64,000 nt of DNA from SZUA-584 sp040768905 (GTDB lineage Bacteria > Bacillota > Clostridia > Christensenellales > SZUA-584). The notes under the pieces were generated by a model. The model was not told where the DNA came from and did no database searches. It saw only the letters and a list, made by a program, of their open reading frames with translations. This document shows positions 34,524-42,799 of the stretch, piece by piece. Position numbers and translations under genes: made by a program. The stretch lies in contig JAXGMA010000001.1 of the NCBI GenBank assembly GCA_040768905.1, positions 496,001 through 560,000 of the forward strand. Reading direction: 5' to 3'. Position 1 is the first letter of the stretch. The number at the start of each line of letters is the position of its first letter.

Positions 34524-34591
34524 CGTTGAACTTTTTATTATTGAAGGCATAAGATGTAAAGATTAATACAAAATAAACGGAGGGCACTATA

Positions 34592-35329
34592 ATGGAACCA
34601 AATGCAAAAGGACAGAATAAAAAAGAGAGCCGCACAGAAAGTAAAGATACAACTATGGGGAACAATAGATTTTTGCCTGCGTCCCTGGCAAAATACATTG
34701 ATCACACGCTGCTCAAGCCTGAAGCTAGCCAAAGCGATGTCCGCAAGCTATGTGACGAAGCAAAAGAATATAAATTCGCCAGTGTTTGCGTGAACCCAGT
34801 AAATATAGAGTTCACGGCACAGCAGCTTATGGGCAGCGGTGTGGCACCCTGTGTGGTGGCTGGATTTCCTCTTGGGGCAACGCCGCCGAAGGTGAAATAT
34901 TTTGAAACGCAGGTGGCGGTATCTCTCGGCGCAAAAGAAGTTGATATGGTCATCAATATCGGTGCCATAAAATCAGGAAACTGGGATCTGGTCAAAAGCG
35001 ATATAGAAGCTGTTGTCAGCGCGGCACAGGGCAGGGCGCATGTGAAAGTTATCATTGAAGCCTGTTTGCTGACAGACGAGGAAAAAGTCAAAGCGTGCAG
35101 GGCTGCCATGCTTGCAGGCGCTGATTTTGTCAAAACGTCGACAGGTTTTTCAACAGGAGGCGCCACACTGGAAGATGTCAGGCTGATGCGGCAGACCATC
35201 GGGCCGGCAATGGGCTTAAAGGCAGCAGGCGGCATTCGGGATTATCAGACAGCAGTGGCCATGATCATGGCAGGAGCGACAAGGCTGGGCACCAGCTCCG
35301 GCGTTAAGATCGTTTCCGAAACAGTGTAA
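34592..35329 (+). CDS. deoC: Deoxyribose-phosphate aldolase
   Basis: 245 residues, with GGAGGG 8 bases before the ATG. It cleaves 2-deoxyribose-5-phosphate to glyceraldehyde-3-phosphate and acetaldehyde. A TIM barrel with the Schiff base Lys in GADFVKTSTGFSTGGAT; the opening block is LAKYIDHTLLKPEASQSDV, and VDMVINIGAIKSGNW holds a catalytic Asp. The first 22 residues (KGQNKKESRTESKD) are hydrophilic and extra compared with the family; ATG 34655 would give the usual length but has a poor ribosome site. It is alone, without pentomutase or nucleoside phosphorylase genes nearby. Confidence 0.95.
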   Translation: MEPNAKGQNKKESRTESKDTTMGNNRFLPASLAKYIDHTLLKPEASQSDVRKLCDEAKEYKFASVCVNPVNIEFTAQQLMGSGVAPCVVAGFPLGATPPKVKYFETQVAVSLGAKEVDMVINIGAIKSGNWDLVKSDIEAVVSAAQGRAHVKVIIEACLLTDEEKVKACRAAMLAGADFVKTSTGFSTGGATLEDVRLMRQTIGPAMGLKAAGGIRDYQTAVAMIMAGATRLGTSSGVKIVSETV

Positions 35330-35570
35330 TAAAGACGGACAAACGCAATTCTCAGTAAAAAAGCACGCGGTCATATTAAGTCCCAATGCACCGTGGAACA
35401 ACCTGTTTTTTATTGCTTAACGCATGGGCATTTGCGAAATCTTGCAGAACTGTGTTTTTATTTAACAAACCGCAGTGCCCATAAAAATGTTTTTTATCAG
35501 GAGGTTAGTTTTGCAGGAGTTCTTAGAACTAAGATTCTTAAACAACAGCGTCAAGGATTATTAATTTTTA
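35330..35570. other. Gene-poor stretch between deoC and the broken GGDEF gene
   Basis: No supported gene. A 68-codon open frame at 35393-35599 has no ribosome site or family resemblance. Small palindromes are seen: TCTTAG-AA-CTAAGA (35521-35534), and the arms ATGGGCA / TGCCCAT about 50 bases apart. Confidence 0.5.
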
Positions 35571-35625
35571 TGGCTATTAGGTTAAGTCAGCTCCAATGAG
35601 ATTTGCTGACTTAACCTAATAGCCA
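35571..35625. repeat. Perfect 21-bp inverted repeat
   Basis: The arm at 35571-35591 begins TGGCTATTAGGTTAAG and is matched exactly in reverse at 35605-35625, with a 13-base loop. There is no T run on either strand, so it is not a normal terminator. Its right arm is the last part of the truncated HD-GYP frame. Confidence 0.9.
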
Positions 35626-36530
35626 TATTCAGCAATATTGTAAAACTCGTTGGTGTTACTTAAAAGCCGGTAACCTATTTCAGGATGGCTTTTAATCTGC
35701 GCCCATCCCGAATCCGTCAGCTCTTCCGCATCAGACAATATCTTTTCATCAACAGCGATCTTTCCAATATCATGCAGCTCTCCGGCAGCCCGCAGTTCGG
35801 CGATCTCGTCAGATTCGAGCTTGAGCGCCTTTCCGAAAGATTCACAGAGTTCACTGACTCTCTTAGAATGCGCATCCTCATACGGGGACTTCATTCTGAG
35901 GGTACCAAGGATCGATTTGACGACAGCGCTTCTTCTGCTTGCATTGTCAAATGTCTTCTTCTTGTACATATAGTTCTCGGCGTTTTTAAGCACATCCCAG
36001 ACAGACTGACCCTCCGATTGCTTGGTGTCCCAGCCGAACGAGATCGAGATGTTGATGTTCATGATCTTCTACTTTTCGATCTTCGATTTTATTCGTTTGA
36101 TCAGCTTCTCAGATGATACAGAATCCGTGTTCGGGAGTATGATGACGAACTCATCCCCGCCTGTCCTTGAGATGATATCATCCGCACGGCACTCTGCCAG
36201 AAAAACATCTGCTACCTTATTGATGAGCTGATCGCCGACATGATGTCCGAAGGCGTCATTGATCGTTTTGAGGCCGTTGACATCTGCGAACACCAACGAT
36301 ATGGGCAGGCTTCTCTTTGTGTCCAGCCTTAGAAGCTCTTCTTCAAAAAACCTTCTGTTATAAAGCCCGGGCAATTGGTCATGGTAGCTCAAAAACTCTA
36401 TCCAGCGTTGCTTTTCTTTCTTTTCACTGAAATCCCGGAACACGAGAACGCAGCCGACGATATTACTGTCCTTGTCTCTTATGGGCGAAGCCGTATCCTC
36501 AATAGGGACTTCTCTGCAAGAAAAAACAAA
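35616..36530 (-). pseudogene. Broken PAS-GGDEF-HD-GYP signalling gene
   Basis: Two open pieces lie in one frame, separated by an amber codon at 36071-36069 (…KSKIEK, stop, KIMNINISISFGW). The upstream piece holds the end of a PAS domain (REVPIEDTASPIRDKDSNIV) and most of a GGDEF domain with RxxD and SRTGGDEFVIIL. The downstream piece finishes GGDEF and starts an HD-GYP domain with LHDIGKIAVDEKI. That domain stops at IAEYGY, before the HHE and GYP motifs, exactly where the 21-bp inverted repeat begins. The 5' end also lacks the first part of PAS and a ribosome site. It once made or degraded cyclic di-GMP; it is now very likely inactive. Confidence 0.88.
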
Positions 36531-36653
36531 ACAAAACCCCAATATTTATTTTGAGTTGTTTAATGGTAAACACGGCTGATCGCTGACAGCTGTGTTTCAA
36601 AAAGATCTATTTTTTAAATATAACGAAGGCAGGCTTCTGTTTAAACTGGCCGC

Positions 36654-37841
36654 CTAAGTCCGATAATCCGCATTGATGCGCACATAATCGGGGGAAAAAT
36701 CGCACGTCCACATGGTGTATGTAAAAGAGCCGTCACGCAGATCGACAGTATAGACGACCTCGGGTTGTTTTAGTTCATTAAGGGCCGCTGCTTCGTCAAA
36801 ATCAAGGCCGCCGCCGCTGCTGCAAACCTGCACGGTACCGATATAAATATCCGTCTTTGCGGGATCAAACGCTGCGCCTGAGTATCCGGCAGCCGTCAGC
36901 AGCCGCCCCCAATTGGCGTCGTTACCAAACGCAGCCGTCTTGCACAGGGGGGACGTCGCGATCGCGTTCGAGATAAGCTGCGCGTCCTTTTGCGTGCGCG
37001 CATTTTTGACAGTGACGGTCAGCAATTTGGTTGCGCCTTCGCCGTCCGCCGCGAGCATGCGCGCAAGCGTGATACATACAGATTTGAGCGCATCTTGGAA
37101 CAGTGTGTAGTCCGTCGTACCCGCCTTTATGGCCGGGCAGCCTGAAGCGCCGGAAGCGAGAATGAGCACCTGATCGCAAACGCTCGTTTCACCGTCTATG
37201 GATATGCGGTTATATGAGGCATCGGCAGCTTCTTTGAGCGCTGCTTGAAGGGCTTGCGCGTCAATTGCTGCGTCTGTGGTCAGCACGGAGATCATCGTCG
37301 CCATATCAGGATGGATCATGCCGGCACCTTTGGCCATGCCCCCGATGCGCACCTCGCAGCCATTGATCGTAAAGGACGCCTCCGCCTGCTTCTTGACGGT
37401 ATCAGTCGTCATGATGGCGCGTGCCGCATCCGCACCGCCCTGTTTTGACAGAACAGCCATATTGATGCCAGCAGAGACCCGGTCAATCGGCAGGGGCTTG
37501 CCGATCACGCCCGTCGACCCTGTGAGCACATGCTGCGGGGCCAACCCAAAACGCTGTGCCATAAGCGCAGCCATTTTGAGCGCGTCTTCATCGCCGCGGC
37601 TGCCAAGGCATGCATTGGCGTTGCCGGCGTTGATGATGACAGCCTGCGCATATCCACCGCGGACATTTTGCTGTGCCAGCATTAGAGAATGGCCCTTGAC
37701 TGCATTGCGTGTAAACAGGCCTGCCGCGCCGGCCAACCTGTCGCACACAACAATGGCAAGATCAGGATCGCCGTTTTTTTTAAGGCCGCAGGCAACGCCT
37801 GACGCTTCAAATCCTTTGGCGAAAGTCACACCGCTTTCCAT
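36654..37841 (-). CDS. argJ: Bifunctional glutamate N-acetyltransferase / amino-acid acetyltransferase
   Basis: 395 residues, with AGGAGG 8 bases before the ATG. ArgJ moves the acetyl group from N-acetylornithine to glutamate in the cyclic arginine route. The precursor cuts itself before a Thr; the site region is seen in IHPDMATMISVLTTDA (between Ala and Thr). Other blocks are NAVKGHSLML, AVIINAGNANACLG and LTGSTGVIGKPLPID, and the C-terminus DFSPDYVRINADYRT is standard. It is an orphan: no argB, argC, argD or argF nearby. The stretch between it and the GGDEF ruin holds an imperfect hairpin but no clear terminator. Confidence 0.95.
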   Translation of the reverse strand: MESGVTFAKGFEASGVACGLKKNGDPDLAIVVCDRLAGAAGLFTRNAVKGHSLMLAQQNVRGGYAQAVIINAGNANACLGSRGDEDALKMAALMAQRFGLAPQHVLTGSTGVIGKPLPIDRVSAGINMAVLSKQGGADAARAIMTTDTVKKQAEASFTINGCEVRIGGMAKGAGMIHPDMATMISVLTTDAAIDAQALQAALKEAADASYNRISIDGETSVCDQVLILASGASGCPAIKAGTTDYTLFQDALKSVCITLARMLAADGEGATKLLTVTVKNARTQKDAQLISNAIATSPLCKTAAFGNDANWGRLLTAAGYSGAAFDPAKTDIYIGTVQVCSSGGGLDFDEAAALNELKQPEVVYTVDLRDGSFTYTMWTCDFSPDYVRINADYRT

Positions 37842-37922
37842 AAAATAGCCTCCTTAAAGTCAAAGCCAATTATAGCACACATTTACTTCTCGCTGCATCA
37901 TTATATTGCAGGCTTTTTTGGG

Positions 37923-38630
37923 CTATTCTCCGCCTACTTCGCCCAACAGGATCAGTTCGAGCCGCTCGGGGTCGCGTATAAAAAAGCTGCTGCGGTGGTA
38001 ACTGACAGTGCCGTCTTCGCTGATACGCGAAAGTTCCCTTGAGAGCGCGCTTCGGTTGACGCAAAGATAATCTGCCATACCCTGGCGGTCAAGATCCACA
38101 GTGAAACGGTTGCTGCCTTTTCTGGCTGCACAGGACAAGAGGTATGAAGCCAGCTTTTGGCGCGTGGTCTTATGGGCAACGTGGTCAAATTTTTCGCTCA
38201 TGGCGATCGCTTTATACGCAACGATCCGAAGCATGTTTCTTATCAGCAGGTTATGGTGAGAACAACAAGCAGGGCAGCGCGTCATGATGCGGTCAAAAGG
38301 AATCAGCAGTGCCTTTACAAGAGTCAGCGCCTCGACGGTCACTGGGCTGACCTTGATGCCCGCACACACAAGCGCTTCGGCGAAAAGTTCAGATGGCAGC
38401 ACAGGGGAGAGCAGTGCGCGGTTACCCAGGCTGTCGGTTTTAAAAACAGCGGCCTGGCCTTCAAGAACAACGCCGACATACTTGAGGGAATCCCCTTCCA
38501 TCAGCAGGTAAGAACCCTTTTCATAGTCCGAATGCCTGGCGCCGAGGCACTCGAGCATTTCGTTAATTTCAGCACAGCAGAGCCCGGCAAATAACTCGAC
38601 ATTTTTTTCTGCCAGACAGTTAAAATCCAT
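37923..38630 (-). CDS. Crp/Fnr family transcriptional regulator
   Basis: 235 residues, with GGAGGC 4-5 bases before the ATG. An N-terminal cyclic-nucleotide-binding fold (about residues 20-130: RHSDYEKGSYLLMEGDSLKY, VGVVLEGQAAV) is joined to a winged helix (about 150-225), with recognition helix in RQGMADYLCVNRSALSRELS. There is no Cys cluster like that of Fnr, so a 4Fe-4S sensor is unlikely. It is divergent from a ferredoxin-type gene, and palindromes lie between the two, so it probably controls both. Such pairs in clostridia are often linked to redox or nitrosative stress. Confidence 0.9.
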   Translation of the reverse strand: MDFNCLAEKNVELFAGLCCAEINEMLECLGARHSDYEKGSYLLMEGDSLKYVGVVLEGQAAVFKTDSLGNRALLSPVLPSELFAEALVCAGIKVSPVTVEALTLVKALLIPFDRIMTRCPACCSHHNLLIRNMLRIVAYKAIAMSEKFDHVAHKTTRQKLASYLLSCAARKGSNRFTVDLDRQGMADYLCVNRSALSRELSRISEDGTVSYHRSSFFIRDPERLELILLGEVGGE

Positions 38631-38645
38631 ACTGCCTCCTCATAA

Positions 38646-38672
38646 GTTGCAAATGCAACATACAATTTGCAT
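38646..38672. promoter_or_regulatory. Likely Crp/Fnr operator between divergent genes
   Basis: GTTGCA-AA-TGCAAC (38646-38659) is a near-perfect palindrome. A further TTTGCAT (38666-38672) forms a second inverted pair with ATGCAA at 38653-38658. It lies 16 bases upstream of the regulator ATG and about 60 upstream of the ferredoxin gene. Confidence 0.6.
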
Positions 38673-38717
38673 CAAGTATAAGATAATTGGGATACAAAAG
38701 CAAGAGAGGTGGTTATG

Positions 38718-39437
38718 ATGAAAAGAAAGATCATTCAAATAGATGAAAGCAAATGCAATGGCTGCGGGCTGTGCGTACAGGCCTGTCACGAAGGTGCGCT
38801 GCAAATGGTTGACGGCAAAGCAAAGCTTATGTCCGAATCGTACTGTGACGGACTGGGGGACTGCCTGCCCGAATGCCCGACGGGCGCCATCGAGATCGTA
38901 GAACGTGAGGCCGCTGATTTTGATAAAGAGGCGGTGGAAAAACATATGGCCAAAAAAGCTGCGATGAACGAAAAACCTTTGCCGCGCGGATGCCCCTCTT
39001 CCCGTTCACTGGCGTTTGAAAGGAAGCCGTGTGTGGCTTCGGCTTATCATGAACCGGTACAGCAGGGCGTCTCTGAGCTGGCACAGTGGCCTTGCCAGAT
39101 ACAGCTCGTGCCCGTGGATGCCCCTTTTTTCAAAGGTGAGAAGCTGCTGATTGCAGCGGACTGCACGGCGTATGCAAACGCACAGGTTCACAGCCGTTTT
39201 ATGCGCGGAAAAGTGACGCTGATAGGGTGCCCGAAGCTTGACCACACAGACTATGCAGAAAAACTGACTGAGATACTGAAAAGAAACGACATCAAAAGTG
39301 TTCAGGTGCTGCGTATGAGCGTGCCGTGCTGCGGAGGGATTGAAAAAGCGGTCAAACAGGCGCTTGAGGCAAGCGGAAAGATGATACCGTGGCGCGTGAC
39401 CGTGATCACCACCAACGGAGATATCATCGAAGACTGA
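38718..39437 (+). CDS. 4Fe-4S dicluster ferredoxin-type protein
   Basis: 239 residues from ATG 38718 (38715 also possible), with GAGGTGG upstream. Residues about 1-60 hold two 4Fe-4S sites: CNGCGLCVQACHEGAL and a second, variant set YCDGLGDCLPECPTGAIEI. The C-terminal part (about 115-239) has further Cys in AADCTAYANA, IGCPKLDH and VPCCGGIEKA. It belongs to a family often found beside Crp/Fnr regulators and Hcp in anaerobes; its reaction is unknown. Electron transfer or cluster-based sensing is likely. Confidence 0.88.
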   Translation: MKRKIIQIDESKCNGCGLCVQACHEGALQMVDGKAKLMSESYCDGLGDCLPECPTGAIEIVEREAADFDKEAVEKHMAKKAAMNEKPLPRGCPSSRSLAFERKPCVASAYHEPVQQGVSELAQWPCQIQLVPVDAPFFKGEKLLIAADCTAYANAQVHSRFMRGKVTLIGCPKLDHTDYAEKLTEILKRNDIKSVQVLRMSVPCCGGIEKAVKQALEASGKMIPWRVTVITTNGDIIED

Positions 39438-39477
39438 AAAACAAGCCAGTGAAGATGGCGGCGGCATTTGGGGTTTT

Positions 39478-39506
39478 TTGAAAAAACAGCGGGTTTGTTA
39501 TATAAT
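39478..39506 (+). promoter_or_regulatory. Promoter of the DUF2156/GNAT pair
   Basis: TTGAAA (39478-39483), 17-base spacer, TATAAT (39501-39506), 31 bases before the ATG at 39538. Strong. Confidence 0.8.
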
Positions 39507-39537
39507 AAGCATAAATCAGACTGCAAGAGGAGACAGA

Positions 39538-40434
39538 ATGCTGCATTTTAAACCCGTAGAATTGAGCGACAAAGAACTTTTTGAGAAGTATACACTGTGC
39601 CACGGATACCATAACCTCGAGGCTTCGTTTGCCAACATTTATATCTGGAGGCGCATGTGGGACATGCAAATGGCAGTGGATGAACTTGCCATGTACCTTT
39701 TTTTAAGCAATGACAAAACAGCGTTTATGCTGCCCCCGTTCCTTGACGACTGCGATATGAACATGCAAAAGCCGCTTGAACGCTGTGAGGTATATCTCGA
39801 AAGCCGGGGTGTCAAACCGACGCTGCGCGGTGTCACGCTTATGCTGAAAGATAAAATTGAACGCGACTGCCCGGGCCGTTATGACTTCTTGCCTGACCGC
39901 AACAACTTTGAATATATCTACCGGGCGATCGATTTATGTACGCTAAAAGGTAAAAAATACAGCAGCAAGCGCAACCATATCAACAAACTGACAGAAAGAC
40001 ACAGCTTTGAATACCGCCGCTACAATAAAGAAGATTATGAGAACTGCATCATGCTCTATCAGGAGTGGGTCAAAGCCAAGGGCGGGCTGACGGACAGCTA
40101 CCAGAACGAATACAAAGCCTTAAAGGATGCGCTCACTTATATAGACGAGCTGGGGCTGGTGTGCGGCCTTTTGTTTGTGGATGGCAAACTCGAAGCTTTT
40201 TCGATCGGCGAGAAATTCGGCGACGATATGGCCATCATCCATTTTGAAAAGGCCAATGCCGCGATCCAAGGCACCTATGCGCTGATCAACAGGGAATTTG
40301 TGTGCCATGAATGGTCAGATTTAGAGTATATCAACCGGGAAGAGGACATGGGGCTCGAAGGCCTGCGCAAAGCAAAACTGTCCTATAATCCTGTGTTTCT
40401 CAACGAAAAATATACAGGCACAAGGAGCTTTTGA
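39538..40434 (+). CDS. DUF2156 (phosphatidylglycerol lysyltransferase C-terminal-like) protein
   Basis: 298 residues from ATG 39538, with AGAGGAGA 4 bases upstream; the frame from 39478 overlaps the promoter. It has two GNAT-like halves typical of the DUF2156 group (FKPVELSDKELFEKYTLCHG; YSSKRNHINKLTERHSFEYR; the late AIIHFEKANAAIQGTYALIN and YINREEDMGLEGLRKAKLSY). The family relates to the soluble domain of MprF, which transfers lysine from tRNA to lipid. No membrane part is present, so the acceptor is unknown. Its stop is 2 bases before the next ATG. Confidence 0.88.
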   Translation: MLHFKPVELSDKELFEKYTLCHGYHNLEASFANIYIWRRMWDMQMAVDELAMYLFLSNDKTAFMLPPFLDDCDMNMQKPLERCEVYLESRGVKPTLRGVTLMLKDKIERDCPGRYDFLPDRNNFEYIYRAIDLCTLKGKKYSSKRNHINKLTERHSFEYRRYNKEDYENCIMLYQEWVKAKGGLTDSYQNEYKALKDALTYIDELGLVCGLLFVDGKLEAFSIGEKFGDDMAIIHFEKANAAIQGTYALINREFVCHEWSDLEYINREEDMGLEGLRKAKLSYNPVFLNEKYTGTRSF

Positions 40435-40436
40435 CA

Positions 40437-41441
40437 ATGGACACAAGGCTGCTCGAAGCGGAAGATAAGCCGCAGGCAACGGCTCTGTGGAAAGAAGCAT
40501 TCGACGATTCCGATGCTTTTATAAGCTGGTATTTTGACAACAAAGTCAAGGCGGGCAGCTCTCTTGGCCTGTTTGAAAAAGGCGCGCTTGTCAGTGTGCT
40601 GCATATGATCCCTTATACCATCAGCATTCAGGGACGGCATGTGCCCACAGCGTATATCGCGGGAGCGGCCACGGCCAAATCGCGGCAGGGTCAGGGGCTC
40701 ATGAAAAAACTGCTCCATGAAACGCTTGTACATCTGAAATCACGCGGGATCGCAATCACGCATCTTTATCCTTTCAAGCATGAATTCTACGAGAAATTCG
40801 GCTGGGCGACGTATTCATATGTCTCCCGACAGGTGGTGAAGGATGTTGCACCGAAAAAAGGCGCAGACGTGATTGAGACAAAGGATTTAAGCTTATTCAA
40901 GACGCTCTACGACCGTATGATGCGCGAATATGATGGTTTTGTGGTGCGGTCGGAACGCGAATGGCAATGGCGCCTTGATGAACTTATGATTGACGGCGGA
41001 CGGACGGCTGTATTGCTCAAAAGGGGTTCGGCGCGTGCGTATATGCTCTATTATGAAAATGACGGCACAGCGAAGGTCATTGAAACGGTTTATCATGATG
41101 AGCAAGACATCGGCGCGCTGCTCGGGTACATACTCCATCAAGGGTATAAAAGCGTTGATTATTTTATTCCTGCACAGGCTCAGCATGCTGAAAAATTCGG
41201 CATGGCACGTATTGTGGACGTAAACGCCTTGCTGACGGCGCTTGGTGCGGAGGCACTTATTGAACATATCGACATTACGGACAGATTTGCCGAGTGGAAC
41301 AACATAAAAAACGGCAACAGCAAAAGCCTTGATACCGCAGTGCTCGCGGCGCTTCTGCACCGCGGAGAAGACCGGAAAGCATCTGAGATCACAGGCCGTT
41401 TTTTCACGATACAGAGGGCTTGCATTTTTGAAACATATTGA
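40437..41441 (+). CDS. GNAT family N-acetyltransferase (Eis-like)
   Basis: 334 residues from ATG 40437, with AAGGAG about 10 bases upstream. The acetyl-CoA loop is SRQGQGLMKKLLHETLVHLK; further Eis-like marks are YPFKHEFYEKFGWATYSYVS and the C-terminal sterol-carrier-like half. Such proteins acetylate amines, including aminoglycosides in some species; the substrate here is unknown. Co-transcribed with the DUF2156 gene. Its last codons contain the promoter of the ATP synthase operon. Confidence 0.88.
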   Translation: MDTRLLEAEDKPQATALWKEAFDDSDAFISWYFDNKVKAGSSLGLFEKGALVSVLHMIPYTISIQGRHVPTAYIAGAATAKSRQGQGLMKKLLHETLVHLKSRGIAITHLYPFKHEFYEKFGWATYSYVSRQVVKDVAPKKGADVIETKDLSLFKTLYDRMMREYDGFVVRSEREWQWRLDELMIDGGRTAVLLKRGSARAYMLYYENDGTAKVIETVYHDEQDIGALLGYILHQGYKSVDYFIPAQAQHAEKFGMARIVDVNALLTALGAEALIEHIDITDRFAEWNNIKNGNSKSLDTAVLAALLHRGEDRKASEITGRFFTIQRACIFETY

Positions 41442-41448
41442 GTACAAT
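41420..41448 (+). promoter_or_regulatory. Predicted ATP synthase operon promoter
   Basis: TTGCAT (41420-41425), 17-base spacer, TACAAT (41443-41448). The predicted start near 41455 is only 2 bases before the atpI ATG, so that mRNA would be almost leaderless. Confidence 0.55.
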
Positions 41449-41456
41449 CAAAAGTT

Positions 41457-41747
41457 ATGTGGGGTTTGTTTATCGGGCTCGCAATTGGGGTGCTGCAGGT
41501 GCTGGCACTGACCATATTGGGAAAAATGATAATTGGAGAGCGGGCATCAGCCAGACTGATCGGCATTTTTCTGCTTATCGCAAAAATAGCCGCCATTGTC
41601 CTGATACTATACCTTATCTCAACCATCTCATTGACTCATGTGATCTTTACGGCGTGCGGCATGCTTGCCGGGGTTATCGCAGCTTTGGTTTTTGTTTATA
41701 TGAAGCGCAAACGCGGCAATGATAGGCCCCTAGGGAAAGGACGATAA
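41457..41747 (+). CDS. atpI: ATP synthase subunit I-like membrane protein
   Basis: 96 residues with four hydrophobic segments (LFIGLAIGVLQVLALTIL, LIGIFLLIAKIAAIVLILYL, VIFTACGMLAGVIAALVFVY). The short length, hydrophobicity and place directly before atpB fit AtpI/ATP synthase I, which assists c-ring assembly or Mg2+ supply. Sequence conservation in this family is low, so the call rests mainly on position. No ribosome site is seen before the ATG. Confidence 0.72.
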   Translation: MWGLFIGLAIGVLQVLALTILGKMIIGERASARLIGIFLLIAKIAAIVLILYLISTISLTHVIFTACGMLAGVIAALVFVYMKRKRGNDRPLGKGR

Positions 41748-41751
41748 GTCA

Positions 41752-42507
41752 ATGTTCAAAATGATCACGGCAGTTTCCGGAGCCGCTGTGCGTTTTTCAA
41801 ACGGACAGGAAGCCTTCGCGTCAGAGGTGACTATCACGCCTGCCGAGGTGGACTTATTCGGATTAAAGATCAGCGAAACGCTTCTTTCGGTCTGGATAGT
41901 CATGCTGATTTTGATTATCCTTGCCCTCGCCATCCGCATATTTGTGATACCAAAATTCAAAACAGTGCCAAAAGGTTTGCAAAATGTGCTTGAAATGTTC
42001 GTGGAGTTTTGTGAAAAATTCACAAACTCCCAGATCGGCAAGCGCGGGGCAGCTTTTGCTGCATATATATTTACTGTGGCTGTCATGATTTTTGCCACCA
42101 GTCTTGTCGAGTTGTTCGGCGTGCGCCCTCCGGCGTCAGATATCAATTTTACTATTGCTATCGCGCTGATGTCTTTTACTTTGATCAATGCGTTTGGGTT
42201 TTATTACACAGGTTTTTTTGGGCGCCTTAAGTGGTTTGTTAAGCCCAAGGCCTTTATGCTGCCCATCAACCTTGTGACGCATTCTGTCATTCCCGTGTCA
42301 CTCTCGTTCCGTCTTTTCGGCAACGTGTTTGCCGGCATGGTGGTGATGAATCTGCTCTACAGCGTGACTTACCTCTCGGTAGGGCTGCCGGGCGTGCTCG
42401 CGATATATTTTAATTTGTTCCATACAGGGATACAGACATATATATTCCTCGTACTGACACTTTCGTTTATGGAAGAAACGGTGATGTACGGGGCAAAAAG
42501 GCAGTAA
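41752..42507 (+). CDS. atpB: ATP synthase Fo subunit a
   Basis: 251 residues, with AGGGAAAGG 9 bases before the ATG. It is the Fo stator channel protein, with about five membrane helices. The essential Arg is in SLSFRLFGNVFAGMVVMNLL, and the last helix HTGIQTYIFLVLTLSFMEE is typical. Residues about 1-30 may stand outside the membrane. It guides H+ or Na+ to the c ring. The second half-channel helix NLVTHSVIPVSLSFRL is standard. Second gene of the atp operon. Confidence 0.95.
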   Translation: MFKMITAVSGAAVRFSNGQEAFASEVTITPAEVDLFGLKISETLLSVWIVMLILIILALAIRIFVIPKFKTVPKGLQNVLEMFVEFCEKFTNSQIGKRGAAFAAYIFTVAVMIFATSLVELFGVRPPASDINFTIAIALMSFTLINAFGFYYTGFFGRLKWFVKPKAFMLPINLVTHSVIPVSLSFRLFGNVFAGMVVMNLLYSVTYLSVGLPGVLAIYFNLFHTGIQTYIFLVLTLSFMEETVMYGAKRQ

Positions 42508-42534
42508 TATTTTTGAATTTGGAGGATACAGAAG

Positions 42535-42756
42535 ATGGAGGCTTTGATTGCGATCGGCGTCGGTTTGGCGGTTTTCACAGGTGTGGGCGCGGGTATCGGC
42601 ATGGGGCTTGCCACGGGCAAGGCAGTTGACGCGGTCGCGCGGCAGCCTGAAGCCAGCGGAAAAATTAACGCCATGCTGCTTATTGGTTTGGCGTTTGCCG
42701 AAACGACAGCCATCTACGGATTTGTCATTGCCATCTTGATGATGGGCAAGATCTAA
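42535..42756 (+). CDS. atpE: ATP synthase Fo subunit c
   Basis: 73 residues, with GGAGG 8-9 bases before the ATG. It forms a two-helix hairpin: helix 1 with the GxGxG series ending GAGIGMGLATGK, the loop ARQPEASGKI that touches gamma/epsilon, and helix 2 with the ion-binding Glu in LAFAETTAIYG (residue 56). Compared with the Na+-binding c subunit of Ilyobacter (Q32, E65, S66, T67, Y70), Glu56, Thr57, Thr58 and Tyr61 are kept but the Gln is Met23. Na+ or H+ use therefore cannot be decided from sequence. Confidence 0.96.
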   Translation: MEALIAIGVGLAVFTGVGAGIGMGLATGKAVDAVARQPEASGKINAMLLIGLAFAETTAIYGFVIAILMMGKI

Positions 42757-42799
42757 GAAGGTATGAGACGAAGCATGCGCCGCAAAGCGAGGTGTGATT

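Noticed and set aside
35393..35599. 68-codon frame after deoC
   Set aside because: No ribosome site, odd composition, and it ends in the 21-bp inverted repeat.
35571..35625. The 21-bp inverted repeat as a bidirectional terminator
   Set aside because: No T run follows on either strand, and one arm is coding sequence of the truncated gene.
36062..36071. Amber codon as possible pyrrolysine or readthrough site
   Set aside because: The same gene is also cut at both ends, so simple decay explains it better.
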